DNA of 64,000 bases from Colwellia sp. (GCA_026196955.1 JAPHTO010000033.1:1-64000); one strand, 5' to 3'. Shown: positions 30,161 through 39,287, counted from the first letter of the stretch. A program made the numbers and translations. The notes: generated from the sequence alone by a model not told the origin.

Positions 30161-30421
30161 TTGGCTAACTCAAAGCAAGCTAAGAAGCGCGCAGTACAAT
30201 CTGAAAAGCGCCGTCAAAACAATGCAAGTCGTCGCTCAATGATGCGTACTTTAGTTAAAAAAGTAATCGCAGCAATTGAAGCTGGTGACAAAGAAGTAGC
30301 AACGAAAGAATTAGCTGCTGCAACACCAATTTTAGATCGTTACGCAACTAAAGGTCTTATTCATAAAAACAAAGCTGCTCGTAGTAAGAGCCGTTTAAAT
30401 GCTGCAATTAAAGCACTTTAA
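30161..30421 (+). CDS. rpsT: 30S ribosomal protein S20
   Basis: An 86-residue basic protein that binds 16S rRNA in the small-subunit body. The sequence ([17 protein letters not shown] ... [19 protein letters not shown]) is unmistakable. Translation starts with TTG at 30161 behind TTAGGAG; E. coli rpsT also uses UUG, which takes part in its feedback control. The gene is monocistronic, with its own promoter and terminator, and is divergent from murJ. Confidence 0.97.
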   Translation: MANSKQAKKRAVQSEKRRQNNASRRSMMRTLVKKVIAAIEAGDKEVATKELAAATPILDRYATKGLIHKNKAARSKSRLNAAIKAL

Positions 30422-30460
30422 GTTTTTCTGAAAATCATATTGCCGATTAGGTGAATAGTA

Positions 30461-30485
30461 AAAACCAGCGTTTGCTGGTTTTTTT
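30461..30485 (+). terminator. Rho-independent terminator of rpsT
   Basis: Nine-bp stem AAAACCAGC / GCTGGTTTT with a GTTT loop, continuing into a T-run, 40 bases after the rpsT stop codon. Confidence 0.93.
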
Positions 30486-30622
30486 ATGCCTACTTTCCAG
30501 TAAGTTTACAGCTTGCTGATACTTTTCTTTCCTCATAACTTGCACTTGCTTGCAATTTTTCTTAGTCTCATATCCCATCAAAAACAAGTAAAAAGCACCA
30601 TCACACAGGATTGAGAATCATT

Positions 30623-32338
30623 ATGACACTTCTGAAAAAATACACGCTAAAAACTCAGCGCACAAAAATTGCAGCACTCGTACTTGCTGCCGTAACAACG
30701 TTAACCGCCTGCAATAATGAGACAGCTTCAACAAACACTGCTGCAAAAGCACCTGTTGCAAATGAGCAAAACACTCCTCAGCTACTTCCGGCATTTAAAG
30801 ATCGCTTAGATATATACAAAGAAGTCACCTTAAGCGCTGACTTAAGCCACTTATCAGCTAATCAAAAGCACATGTTAGCGCTATTAATTGATGCTTCTAA
30901 AATAATGGACGATCTGTTCTGGCAACAAGCTTTTTCACAAGACAAACAGGCCTTTCTTGCTGCAATTAAAGATGAAAAAGTGCGCAATTTTGCCGATATC
31001 AACTACGGCCCTTGGGATAGATTAGACGGTGATAAAGTATTTTTAGCGCAAAACGAAGCAAAAGCACATGGCGCTGAATTTTACCCTAAAGATATGACTA
31101 AAGCTGAATTTGAACAAGCCGAACTAGCAGATAAAGAAGGTTTATATTCAGTAGTGCGTCGCAATGATGAAGGACAGCTAATCACCATCGCTTACTCTGA
31201 AATGTATAGTGATGAAGTGAACCGTGCTGCTGCCATATTAGAAAAAGCAGCAACCTTTGCTGATGATAAAGAATTTGCCAACTACCTTAATATGCGCGCG
31301 AAAGCGCTGCGCACCGATGACTACCAAGCATCAGATTTTGCATGGATGGATATGAAGAATAACCCAATTGATGTAGTGATTGGTCCTATTGAAAACTATG
31401 AAGATCAACTCTATGGCTACCGAGCAGCTTTCGAAGCTTATGTGTTGATTAAAGATTTATCATGGAGTGAAAAATTAGCCAAGTACGCTCAATATCTTCC
31501 TGAGCTTCAAAAAGAGTTGCCAGTACCGAAAAAATACAAGGCTGAAGTACCTGGCTCTGATGCCGATTTAAATGCTTATGATGTTATATACTACGGCGGT
31601 CACTCAAATGCTGGCAGCAAAACTATTGCTATTAACTTACCTAATGATGAGCAAGTACAGCTAGAAAAAGGCACACGACGTCTACAGCTAAAAAATGCGA
31701 TGCGTGCCAAATTTGATACCATAATGTTACCCATTGCCGATACCCTCATTGTGCCAGAACAGCGTAAAAACGTGACCTTTACCGGCTTTTTTGCCAATAC
31801 TATGTTTCATGAAGTTGCTCATGGCTTAGGCATCAAAAACACCCTAAATGACAAAGGCACTGTTCGTCAGTCATTAAAAGAGCATGCCAGTGCATTAGAA
31901 GAAGGAAAAGCCGATATTTTAGGTTTGTACATGGTGCGTCAGTTATTAGAAAAAGGCGTGATCACTGAAGGAAAACTTGAAGAATATTACACCACCTTTA
32001 TGGCAGGGATCTTCCGCTCTGTTCGTTTTGGTGCTAGCTCAGCGCACGGAAAAGCGAATATGGTACGTTTTAATTATTTCCAAGAAGAAGGCGCATTTAG
32101 CCGTAATGAGCAAGGCTTATACAGTGTCAATATGGAAAAAATGACTGCTGCTATTGATTCATTATCTGAATTAATTTTGACATTGCAAGGTAACGGTGAT
32201 TACCAAGGTGTCGATCAATTAGTTGCAAGCAAAGGGATCATTAGCGAAACTTTAGCTGCTGATTTAGCTCGCCTAGAAACAGCGAATATTCCAGTCGATA
32301 TAGTCTTTAAACAAGGAAAGCAAGTTTTAGGACTTTAA
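30623..32338 (+). CDS. Dipeptidyl-peptidase III-like (M49-like) zinc peptidase lipoprotein
   Basis: A 571-residue predicted lipoprotein; the signal peptide ends in the lipobox LTAC. The zinc site is HEVAHG (His396, Glu397, His400), followed about 30 residues later by EEGKAD (Glu426/Glu427), matching the layout of peptidase family M49, whose classical motifs are HELLGH and EECRAE. Here the first motif is a plain HExxH, not the M49 HExxxH. Such proteins are often annotated as Zn-dependent hydrolases of the DPP III family. The ATG at 30623 follows GAGAATC; a TTG four codons earlier is the alternative. It probably acts on peptides in the periplasm (inference). It ends in a strong terminator. Confidence 0.75.
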   Translation: MTLLKKYTLKTQRTKIAALVLAAVTTLTACNNETASTNTAAKAPVANEQNTPQLLPAFKDRLDIYKEVTLSADLSHLSANQKHMLALLIDASKIMDDLFWQQAFSQDKQAFLAAIKDEKVRNFADINYGPWDRLDGDKVFLAQNEAKAHGAEFYPKDMTKAEFEQAELADKEGLYSVVRRNDEGQLITIAYSEMYSDEVNRAAAILEKAATFADDKEFANYLNMRAKALRTDDYQASDFAWMDMKNNPIDVVIGPIENYEDQLYGYRAAFEAYVLIKDLSWSEKLAKYAQYLPELQKELPVPKKYKAEVPGSDADLNAYDVIYYGGHSNAGSKTIAINLPNDEQVQLEKGTRRLQLKNAMRAKFDTIMLPIADTLIVPEQRKNVTFTGFFANTMFHEVAHGLGIKNTLNDKGTVRQSLKEHASALEEGKADILGLYMVRQLLEKGVITEGKLEEYYTTFMAGIFRSVRFGASSAHGKANMVRFNYFQEEGAFSRNEQGLYSVNMEKMTAAIDSLSELILTLQGNGDYQGVDQLVASKGIISETLAADLARLETANIPVDIVFKQGKQVLGL

Positions 32339-32361
32339 CTAGGTAAATCACTATCAATAAC

Positions 32362-32403
32362 AATAAAAACGCTTATTAATTAATTTTAATAAGCGTTTTT
32401 ATT
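32362..32403 (+). terminator. Long-stem terminator after the M49-like gene
   Basis: An 18-bp perfect stem (AATAAAAACGCTTATTAA and its complement) with a 6-base loop, including A5 and T5 on the outer stem. By symmetry it would work in both directions. It lies 24 bases after the stop codon. Confidence 0.9.
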
Positions 32404-32476
32404 ATGCGCTTGAAAAGTAACGCCTTATACTCCATAGTTAGTGGTCTGACTTGTCTAGAATGTATAGGAAAATACA

Positions 32477-34084
32477 ATGAACAATTTTGATTTTATTATT
32501 ATTGGTGCAGGCTCTGCTGGCTGTGTGTTAGCTGATAAATTATCAGCCTGTGGTAATTATCAAATTTGTTTATTAGAGGCGGGCCCTAAAGATAACCACT
32601 GGAGCATTCATATGCCGTTAGGGGTTATAGAGTTAATGAAAGATAAAGTGCTCAACTGGCAATTCAATTCAGCCCCTGAGGCAACACAAAATAATAGACA
32701 AATTTTTAACCCTCGCGGTAAAACACTCGGTGGCAGCAGCTCGGTTAATGCCATGCTTTATGTGCGCGGGCAAAAAGAAGATTATGATCACTGGGCGGCG
32801 CTTGGTAATGAGGGGTGGTCTTTTAATGATGTGCTGCCTTATTTTAAGAGTACCCAACACCAAGAACGCGGGAAAAGTGATTTACATGGTATCGACGGAC
32901 CGCTTAATGTGGCTGACTCTTGCTCAAAGCCACCTGTTCATGATGATTTTATTTTGAGTGCTAAACAGGCAGGCTTTCCCTTAAATGATGATTTTAATGG
33001 TAAAGAGCAAGAAGGTGTTGGCTACTACCAAGTTACCCAAATCAACGGTCAACGTTGTAGCGCCGCTAAAGCTTTTTTAACACCACATTTAGCAAGACCC
33101 AACCTCACAGTCATAACTGATGCACACGTGCAAAAACTATTAATTGATGAAAACAAAGTTGCCACTGGCGTTCGCTATAAAACAAAAGGCAAGTGCCATA
33201 ATATCTTTGCTAAAAAAGAAGTCTTATTAAGTGCTGGTGCTTTTAATTCGCCACAAGTATTAATGTTATCAGGCATAGGGGCAAAAGCAGAGCTAGAAAA
33301 ACATGATATTCCCCTTGTGCATGAACTAATAGGCGTTGGTCAAAACTTGCAAGATCATCCCGATACTGTCGTTGTTAATCACCATAAACGTAGTGATTTA
33401 TTGGCTTTAAGACCTAAAGCTGCTTGGTGGGCATTCAAGCAAGCATTGAAATATTATCAACAAAAACGCAGTGGAATTCTAACCTCTGTTGTTGCTGAGT
33501 CTGGCGGTTTTATAAAATCAAAACCTAACTTGTCCAGACCTGACTTACAACTACATTTTATTCCTGCCGCTTTTGACGATCATGGCAGAAATTTGAAAAT
33601 GTTATTTAATTATGGTGTCTCAATCCACACTTGTTTATTACGCCCTAAAAGCCGTGGTAGCGTGACTTTATACGGAAATAAAGCAAGCTTACACCCCAAA
33701 ATAACCTTAAACATGCTTGCTGATGAAGATGATCAAAAGAATATGATCCAAGCGGTAAAAATTGCCCGCTCAATATTAGCCCAACCACCACTTTGCGATA
33801 ATAACGGTCAAGAAATTTTCCCTGGCAGCAGTACACAAAGTGATGAAGAAATATTAGCGTTTCTAAAAAATAAAGCCAATACCATTTACCACCCTGTCGG
33901 CACCTGCAAAATGGGCAATGACGAACTCGCTGTTGTAGACAGTGAGTTAAAAGTACATGGTATAAAGAGCTTGCGGGTAATCGATGCCTCAATAATGCCA
34001 ACACTCATTAGTGGGAATACAAACGCACCGACGATTATGATTGCCGCCAAAATAGCCGATGCTATTCTAGCGGATTATGCATAA
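32477..34084 (+). CDS. GMC family FAD-dependent oxidoreductase (choline/alcohol dehydrogenase-like)
   Basis: A 535-residue flavoprotein of the glucose-methanol-choline family. The N-terminal FAD-binding motif is IIIGAGSAGCVLA, followed by GKTLGGSSSVNAMLYVRG. The GMC signature 2 region is GAFNSPQVLMLSGIG, and the catalytic pair is His472 (YHPVGTCKMG) and Asn516 (GNTNAP). It resembles BetA and aliphatic alcohol dehydrogenases; there is no betB or betI neighbour, so choline is not implied and the alcohol substrate is unknown. AGGAAAA precedes the ATG. It converges on the lipoprotein gene at 34097. Confidence 0.88.
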   Translation: MNNFDFIIIGAGSAGCVLADKLSACGNYQICLLEAGPKDNHWSIHMPLGVIELMKDKVLNWQFNSAPEATQNNRQIFNPRGKTLGGSSSVNAMLYVRGQKEDYDHWAALGNEGWSFNDVLPYFKSTQHQERGKSDLHGIDGPLNVADSCSKPPVHDDFILSAKQAGFPLNDDFNGKEQEGVGYYQVTQINGQRCSAAKAFLTPHLARPNLTVITDAHVQKLLIDENKVATGVRYKTKGKCHNIFAKKEVLLSAGAFNSPQVLMLSGIGAKAELEKHDIPLVHELIGVGQNLQDHPDTVVVNHHKRSDLLALRPKAAWWAFKQALKYYQQKRSGILTSVVAESGGFIKSKPNLSRPDLQLHFIPAAFDDHGRNLKMLFNYGVSIHTCLLRPKSRGSVTLYGNKASLHPKITLNMLADEDDQKNMIQAVKIARSILAQPPLCDNNGQEIFPGSSTQSDEEILAFLKNKANTIYHPVGTCKMGNDELAVVDSELKVHGIKSLRVIDASIMPTLISGNTNAPTIMIAAKIADAILADYA

Positions 34085-34096
34085 ATGAAAGGGACT

Positions 34097-35272
34097 CTAC
34101 AACTTAGCTAAGCTATAAAGTTTGTATTTATATTGCTTACGTTGTTCTATTTCGTAAGTCCACTCAAGCGCTTTTTTTAGCATATCTTTCGCTTTTCCAT
34201 AATAACCTTTATCTCGATAGATCTGATAAAGGCCGATATAAGCTTGATTTAAATAAGGAGCACGATTTATTGCTTTTTGATAATATAACATCGCCGCCCT
34301 GATATTATTTTTGTTTTGCGCTGTATAGGCTTGCTCAAGCCAATGATACGGATTGGGATCATCTAATTGATCTAATTTTTCTTGATAGCCTTGTGCTTCT
34401 TCAAAGCGTTGCTGCTTTCTAAGCAACATTATATAGTTGCTTATCAAAGCCAGACTAGTTTGTTCGATTTGTAAACCCGCTTGGTAAATTTTTTCAGCTC
34501 CCTTATCATCGCCTGCTCTTCTATGAATTACAGCCAGTAAATTTATCGCTTCAATATTTTGCTTATTATAATTATGTGCCTTTTCAGCGAAGAAAAAAGC
34601 TTTCCTTAAATCATTTTCAACGAGTGCATCCGCAGCGAGATTCCTATAATACATAGAAATAAAGTCAGACTCTTTAAATGACTTACCTACCCTATTGTTT
34701 TCACTTGGAAAATAATCAATAACAATAGCTGGCTTAGATAAATAAACCGTAGTTTCATCCTCAACAAAATCAGCATCATAAATTATAGTTTGAACATGTG
34801 ATGAAGATAGAATCAAATTATTCTTCTTTTCGAAGATAGGAATAGTATTTACTTCACGATAGGAAAACTTTAATCCAAGTAATTTTGCATAGGCAGTCGT
34901 CAATACTGCCAAGCTCATACAATTCCCTTTATTTAACCGCATAGTCGTTTCAGCATCATAAGTTTCACCATAATAGGTGAAATTGGCTAACTTAATACTT
35001 AGTACTGCTTCTAAAGCTTGATGCAACTTATAGCCTTGTGCCTGCTTTTCATTGACAGCAGATAAAAGTGCATTTTGTTGTGATGGCGTTAATGTGAAAA
35101 TATTTTCTTGAGACGTGTTTTGTAGTTCATCGTCAGTAAACAACCGATTATTTAAGGGAATTTCTAACTGATTTTTAGTATCTGCGCTACTTCTAGCTGC
35201 TTGCTTGCTAGTACATGCAGAAATTGTGAACAAAAAAACACTAACCAATACATAAATTACAGCTTTTTTCAA
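34097..35272 (-). CDS. TPR lipoprotein with transglutaminase-like fold
   Basis: A 391-residue predicted lipoprotein (lipobox ISAC, Cys20). The middle has a transglutaminase-like segment: NKGNCMSLAVLTTAYAKLLG (candidate catalytic Cys) followed by SSSHVQTIIYDAD (candidate His). The C-terminal third consists of three to four TPR-like helical pairs (AEKIYQAGLQIEQTSLALI, AAMLYYQKAINRAPYLNQAYI, AKDMLKKALEW). The combination suggests a peptidase- or scaffold-like envelope protein, but no function is established. It is divergent from the thioredoxin-like gene. Confidence 0.65.
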   Translation of the reverse strand: MKKAVIYVLVSVFLFTISACTSKQAARSSADTKNQLEIPLNNRLFTDDELQNTSQENIFTLTPSQQNALLSAVNEKQAQGYKLHQALEAVLSIKLANFTYYGETYDAETTMRLNKGNCMSLAVLTTAYAKLLGLKFSYREVNTIPIFEKKNNLILSSSHVQTIIYDADFVEDETTVYLSKPAIVIDYFPSENNRVGKSFKESDFISMYYRNLAADALVENDLRKAFFFAEKAHNYNKQNIEAINLLAVIHRRAGDDKGAEKIYQAGLQIEQTSLALISNYIMLLRKQQRFEEAQGYQEKLDQLDDPNPYHWLEQAYTAQNKNNIRAAMLYYQKAINRAPYLNQAYIGLYQIYRDKGYYGKAKDMLKKALEWTYEIEQRKQYKYKLYSLAKL

Positions 35273-35411
35273 AATAACATCCTAGTAGTACGAAATAATT
35301 CATAGTTAAAATGTATCACATAAAGTTATTAAAGCAACCATCGCACTTTCTATGTAATACATGGCTAAGTGATCAGGTCATATAAAAACCACTCCTTCCA
35401 TTAACAACTGA

Positions 35412-35912
35412 ATGAAAACTTTAACACTATTAAAAACAGTACAAATCATGCTTGTAGTGAGTATGATAACAGCGTTTTTCGCCAATTCGACTGATTATCC
35501 AAAAGCACCCGATTGGCAACTGAAAACTCAAGCAGGTGAGAATATTTCATTGAGTGACTATCAAGGTCAACCTGTTATTTTGCATTTTTGGGCTACTTGG
35601 TGTCCGTATTGTAAAAAACTCCAACCAAAGTTAGTCGCACTTGCAAAAAAGTACCAAGATTCAGGCATTAAAATTGTTGCCATCAGCTTTAACGAAGATG
35701 AAGGTGCACAACCTCAAAATGAGTTAAAAATTAGAGGCTATAAATTCATTACGGCTATTAACGGAGAGCCGGTAGTTGACCTTTATGGCGTTAGAGGAAC
35801 ACCAACAACTTTCTTTATAAACCGACGAGGTGAAGCTATCTATAAATCAACCAGCTCAAATGTTAACAATCCAAATCTAGAGCTAGCTGTGCAAGAAATC
35901 ATTAAGCCTTAG
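35412..35912 (+). CDS. TlpA-like thiol-disulfide oxidoreductase
   Basis: A 166-residue exported thioredoxin-fold protein. One N-terminal hydrophobic segment (about 8-24) is followed by an AhpC/TSA-Redoxin type domain with FWATWCPYCKKL (active-site Cys64 and Cys67) and the cis-proline motif RGTPTTFFI. This places it in the TlpA/ResA group acting on thiols in the periplasm. No cytochrome-maturation genes are adjacent, so the partner is unknown. Confidence 0.85.
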   Translation: MKTLTLLKTVQIMLVVSMITAFFANSTDYPKAPDWQLKTQAGENISLSDYQGQPVILHFWATWCPYCKKLQPKLVALAKKYQDSGIKIVAISFNEDEGAQPQNELKIRGYKFITAINGEPVVDLYGVRGTPTTFFINRRGEAIYKSTSSNVNNPNLELAVQEIIKP

Positions 35913-35924
35913 TGATTTTTTTCA

Positions 35925-35951
35925 CAAAAAAGGGAAGCGCAATGCTTCCCT
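35925..35951 (-). terminator. Terminator of the acyl-CoA dehydrogenase gene
   Basis: Eight-bp stem AGGGAAGC / GCTTCCCT with a 5-base loop; on the minus strand it runs into T6. It lies about 50 bases after the dehydrogenase stop codon and may also stop plus-strand readthrough. Confidence 0.82.
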
Positions 35952-35999
35952 AATCAATATCAATAACGTGCCAGCGTATTTTTTAACGCGCTTAATACC

Positions 36000-37796
36000 T
36001 TAAAAGGCAAAGTCCTCGGCATCTAATTCCATCATAGAATCGGCACCATTTTCAACACATGCCGCATGTCCGCTCGCTCTTGGCAAAATACGGTTAAAGT
36101 AAAAACGTGCCGTTTTGATTTTAGCCTGATAAAAAGCAGTATCACCTTCACCCACCGCTAATTTATCTTGAGCAACTTTTGCCATTTTGGCCCAGAAATA
36201 TGCAAGTGTTAAATAACCTGAGTACATTAGATAATCAACAGATGCGGCACCAATTTCGTCAGGGTTTTGCATCGCCTTCAACCCTAATGTTTGAGTCATT
36301 TTCTGCCAGTCACCACCAAAGGTCATGATAGGTTGAATGAATTCTTGCATGGCTTCATTATCAGCGTTGGCAACACAAAAAGCCGTTACTTCTGCGCCAA
36401 ATGGTTTCAATATTTCACCTTTAGAGCCGAGTATTTTACGTGCTAATAAATCTAATGCTTGAATGCCTGTGGTACCTTCATATAAACAACTGATCTTGGT
36501 ATCACGCATTAATTGCTCCATGCCCCACTCTTTGATAAAGCCGTGGCCACCAAAAACCTGTATCCCATGGCTGGTACACTCTAAACCTAATTCAGTTAAG
36601 AATGCTTTAGCAATGGGTGTTAATAAAGCTAACTTGGTTTCTGCTGCCGCTTTTTCAGCTTCATCTTTGCTCGCATGACCAATATCAACTAACTGAGCTA
36701 GATAGCCAATGAGTGCACGACCACCCTCAGCAATAGATTTTTGTGTTAGTAGCATACGACGCACATCAGGGTGAACTATGATAGCATCCGCTGGGCCATC
36801 TGGGTTTTTAACACCTGACAAAGAGCGCATTTGTAATCTATCTTTTGCATAAGCTAATGCACCTTGAAAAGAAGCTTCAGCTGCAGCAACACCTTCACTA
36901 GCAACGCCTAAACGGGCAGCATTCATAAAGGTAAACATACAATTCAGGCCACGATTGACTTCGCCAATTAAGTAGCCTTTTGCGCCATCAAAGTTAATCA
37001 CACAAGTTGCGTTAGCATTGATGCCCATTTTATGCTCGATTGAGCCACAGCTTACTGCATTTCTGTCGCTTACTTCACCATTATCATCAACATTGAATTT
37101 AGGGACAATAAATAAGGAAATACCTCGACTTCCTTCTGGTGAGCCAGGAATACGGGCAATAACAATATGAACAATATTATCCGATAAATCATGTTCACCA
37201 GCAGAAATAAAAATCTTTGTGCCTGTTAATGAATAACTACCATCATCATTTAATTCTGCTTTAGTGCGAAGCATACCTAGATCAGTACCACAATGAGGCT
37301 CAGTTAAGCACATGGTACCTGTCCATGTTCCTTCAACTAATTTGGGCATAAAAATATTTTTTTGACTATCGCTACCATGCTCTTCTATTGTCGCTAATGC
37401 GCCATGGCTTAAACCTGGGTACATTGCAAAACTGTGATTAGCTGCAGAGCTAAATTCACCTATAGCAGTATTTAATGAGTGAGGTAAACCTTGGCCACCA
37501 AACTTTTCTGATTGAGATAATGTTGGCCAACCGCCTTCTACATATTGTTGGTAAGCATCCTTAAAACCATCCGGCGTAGTTACTTCACCATCAGTCCAGG
37601 TACAACCTTGCTCATCACCACTTTGATTTAGAGGCGCGATAACTTGTTCGGTAAATTTAGCCGCTTCATTAATAATGGCATCAACCATATCAAGGCTTGC
37701 ATCTTCGTAGCCTAATTTTTGATAGTGGCTATCACAATCAAGTAACTCTTGCATGACAAACTTCATGTCTCTAATCGGTGCTTTATACTCTGGCAT
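36000..37796 (-). CDS. Acyl-CoA dehydrogenase, DmdC/large C-terminal domain type
   Basis: A 598-residue FAD enzyme that introduces an alpha-beta double bond into acyl-CoA. It has the three-domain acyl-CoA dehydrogenase core (CLTEPHCGTDLGMLRTKA, GTKIFISAGEHD, GGHGFIKEWGMEQLMRD) plus the extra C-terminal domain of the roughly 600-residue group that includes DmdC (methylmercaptopropionyl-CoA dehydrogenase). The catalytic base is the Glu of LYEGTTGIQ. The N-terminus (PEYKAPIRDMKFVMQEL) is typical of that group. A PsrA-like palindrome upstream suggests fatty-acid control. Medium/long acyl-CoA or sulfur-containing substrates are both possible. Confidence 0.88.
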   Translation of the reverse strand: MPEYKAPIRDMKFVMQELLDCDSHYQKLGYEDASLDMVDAIINEAAKFTEQVIAPLNQSGDEQGCTWTDGEVTTPDGFKDAYQQYVEGGWPTLSQSEKFGGQGLPHSLNTAIGEFSSAANHSFAMYPGLSHGALATIEEHGSDSQKNIFMPKLVEGTWTGTMCLTEPHCGTDLGMLRTKAELNDDGSYSLTGTKIFISAGEHDLSDNIVHIVIARIPGSPEGSRGISLFIVPKFNVDDNGEVSDRNAVSCGSIEHKMGINANATCVINFDGAKGYLIGEVNRGLNCMFTFMNAARLGVASEGVAAAEASFQGALAYAKDRLQMRSLSGVKNPDGPADAIIVHPDVRRMLLTQKSIAEGGRALIGYLAQLVDIGHASKDEAEKAAAETKLALLTPIAKAFLTELGLECTSHGIQVFGGHGFIKEWGMEQLMRDTKISCLYEGTTGIQALDLLARKILGSKGEILKPFGAEVTAFCVANADNEAMQEFIQPIMTFGGDWQKMTQTLGLKAMQNPDEIGAASVDYLMYSGYLTLAYFWAKMAKVAQDKLAVGEGDTAFYQAKIKTARFYFNRILPRASGHAACVENGADSMMELDAEDFAF

Positions 37797-37862
37797 AAGG
37801 TATCTCCAATAATTAATTCAGTGGCCCTAACATGACAAAACAACTGGTCAGTGGTCAGACTT

Positions 37863-37878
37863 TCAAACAGGTGTTTGA
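37863..37878. promoter_or_regulatory. PsrA-like operator upstream of the acyl-CoA dehydrogenase
   Basis: A perfect inverted repeat TCAAACA-GG-TGTTTGA, 67 bases before the dehydrogenase start. PsrA, the TetR-type fatty-acid-degradation repressor of gammaproteobacteria, binds CAAAC-N-GTTTG palindromes of this form. The match and target gene agree; psrA itself is not in the window. Confidence 0.6.
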
Positions 37879-37959
37879 TTTAATCATGTTCTTGGCTTTT
37901 TATCAAAGAAAAGTTTAGTTGAAAAATGATGTTTTGCGGTTTTTTGCGGCTTTAAATGC

Positions 37960-37986
37960 AAAAAACCACTCAAAATTGAGTGGTTT
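37960..37986 (-). terminator. Terminator of the DUF3010 gene
   Basis: Eleven-bp stem AAACCACTCAA / TTGAGTGGTTT with a 2-base loop, followed on the minus strand by T3-4. It starts 24 bases after the DUF3010 stop codon. Confidence 0.85.
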
Positions 37987-38009
37987 ATAACAGAATGCGT
38001 CGATAAAAA

Positions 38010-38435
38010 TTAAAGTGTTTCTAACTGTGCAAAAACAGTACTGAAAGCCTGTTCTTGATATTGTTTTAAACCTGTATCGCGAAAATCAATGTCTATTTGG
38101 CTTTTGGCTAATTCTTTTTTAATAAAACTGCCAGCAAGAATTTCAACATGCAATGTTTGAATTAATTGAATAGCTGCTTCTACTTTAAAGCCAACAGGGC
38201 CACCCGCAAACTTTCCTTTTAATGCACGCCCTTTAATATACACATGAGTAACACCATAATCTTCCATTAACTTAGCAAAAGTAAATTGAAATTTTTGTAC
38301 TTGCTCGGCATCACCCGCATTATCTAAACTTACCTTTTGTACCCGAGTATGAGGAATGTCATACAAGTTATTCTCTTTGCTCATAATACAAATAATTGCA
38401 TCATTACCTTTTATTTCAACACCACATGCTTTCAT
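38010..38435 (-). CDS. DUF3010 family protein
   Basis: A 141-residue cytoplasmic protein that I recognise as DUF3010 from its opening MKACGVEIKGNDAIICIM and the GRALKGKFAGGPVGFKVEA core. The fold looks like a RuvC/RNase H-type repeat (ribonuclease-like beta strands), but this is a guess and no biochemical role is established. There is no signal peptide. A GAG site precedes the ATG. It is monocistronic with its own terminator. Confidence 0.8.
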   Translation of the reverse strand: MKACGVEIKGNDAIICIMSKENNLYDIPHTRVQKVSLDNAGDAEQVQKFQFTFAKLMEDYGVTHVYIKGRALKGKFAGGPVGFKVEAAIQLIQTLHVEILAGSFIKKELAKSQIDIDFRDTGLKQYQEQAFSTVFAQLETL

Positions 38436-38561
38436 GGAAAAATCTCAACGTTTAGAATTGTGGATATTATAACGAATTAACCAAAATAAGAAAATGGCAC
38501 TGCACTTAACTTAGCGGTATCATTAACAAAACAGTATTAATGAAAGACATTCGGGTTATAA

Positions 38562-39287
38562 ATGAATAAAACATGCGTGATCACTGGCGGTAGCTCAGGA
38601 ATTGGCTTAAGCATAGTTAAGCTTTTCTTAGAAAATGGTTATCAAGTATTTAACCTAGATCTCTCCCCTTCTCCCTTAGGTACATTCTGCTCTTGTGATG
38701 TCACTAACATTAAGCAAGTTACCGACATCATTGAGCAGATAAGCGAAAAGCAAGCTATTGATGTTTTAGTCTCGAATGCCGGCATTCATTTTTCTGCCAA
38801 CATAGAAGGCACCACCGAAGCAGATTTTGATAAGGTATTTAATCTTAATGTTAAAGGCGCTTTTGCAGCAATCAAAGCCGTTTTACCAAGTATGAAAGCC
38901 AACAAAAATGGCGCTATTATTTTAATGTCATCCGATCAAGCGCTTGTTGCCAAACACAACTCATTTGCTTATAACTTATCTAAAGCAGCCTTAGCCTCTA
39001 TAGCGAAAACGACCGCCTTAGACTATGCCGCCTTTAATATTCGTGCAAATGCCGTTTGTCCCGGTACAATTGAAACGCCGCTATACCACCAAGCTATTGA
39101 TAACTATTGCCAAAAATCAGGTGCTAATAAAGCAGATATACATAGAGAAGAAGCAAGGTTGCAACCATTAAACCGTTTAGGGCAACCAGAAGAAGTTGCC
39201 GAGTTAGTATTTTTCTTAGCCTCAGAAAAAGCCAAGTTTATCACCGGAAGTTTGCAGGTGATTGATGGTGGTTATACTGCTCAGTAA
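38562..39287 (+). CDS. Short-chain dehydrogenase/reductase
   Basis: A 241-residue classical SDR. The cofactor loop is TGGSSGIG (8-15), NAG lies at 72-74, and the catalytic Ser is near 123, Tyr137 and Lys141 (YNLSK). The C-terminus FITGSLQVIDGGYTAQ is typical. A non-basic residue after the glycine loop and Asp33 (NLDLS) suggest NAD(H) over NADP(H). The next gene is a lactonase-like amidohydrolase, so oxidation of a sugar to a lactone is a plausible role (inference). Confidence 0.85.
   Translation: MNKTCVITGGSSGIGLSIVKLFLENGYQVFNLDLSPSPLGTFCSCDVTNIKQVTDIIEQISEKQAIDVLVSNAGIHFSANIEGTTEADFDKVFNLNVKGAFAAIKAVLPSMKANKNGAIILMSSDQALVAKHNSFAYNLSKAALASIAKTTALDYAAFNIRANAVCPGTIETPLYHQAIDNYCQKSGANKADIHREEARLQPLNRLGQPEEVAELVFFLASEKAKFITGSLQVIDGGYTAQ

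Noticed and set aside
37841-37860. AACTGGTC-containing stretch next to the PsrA-like site, considered as a FadR operator
   Set aside because: Only one half of the FadR palindrome is present (CTGGTCAG repeated directly, not inverted), so the match is not adequate.
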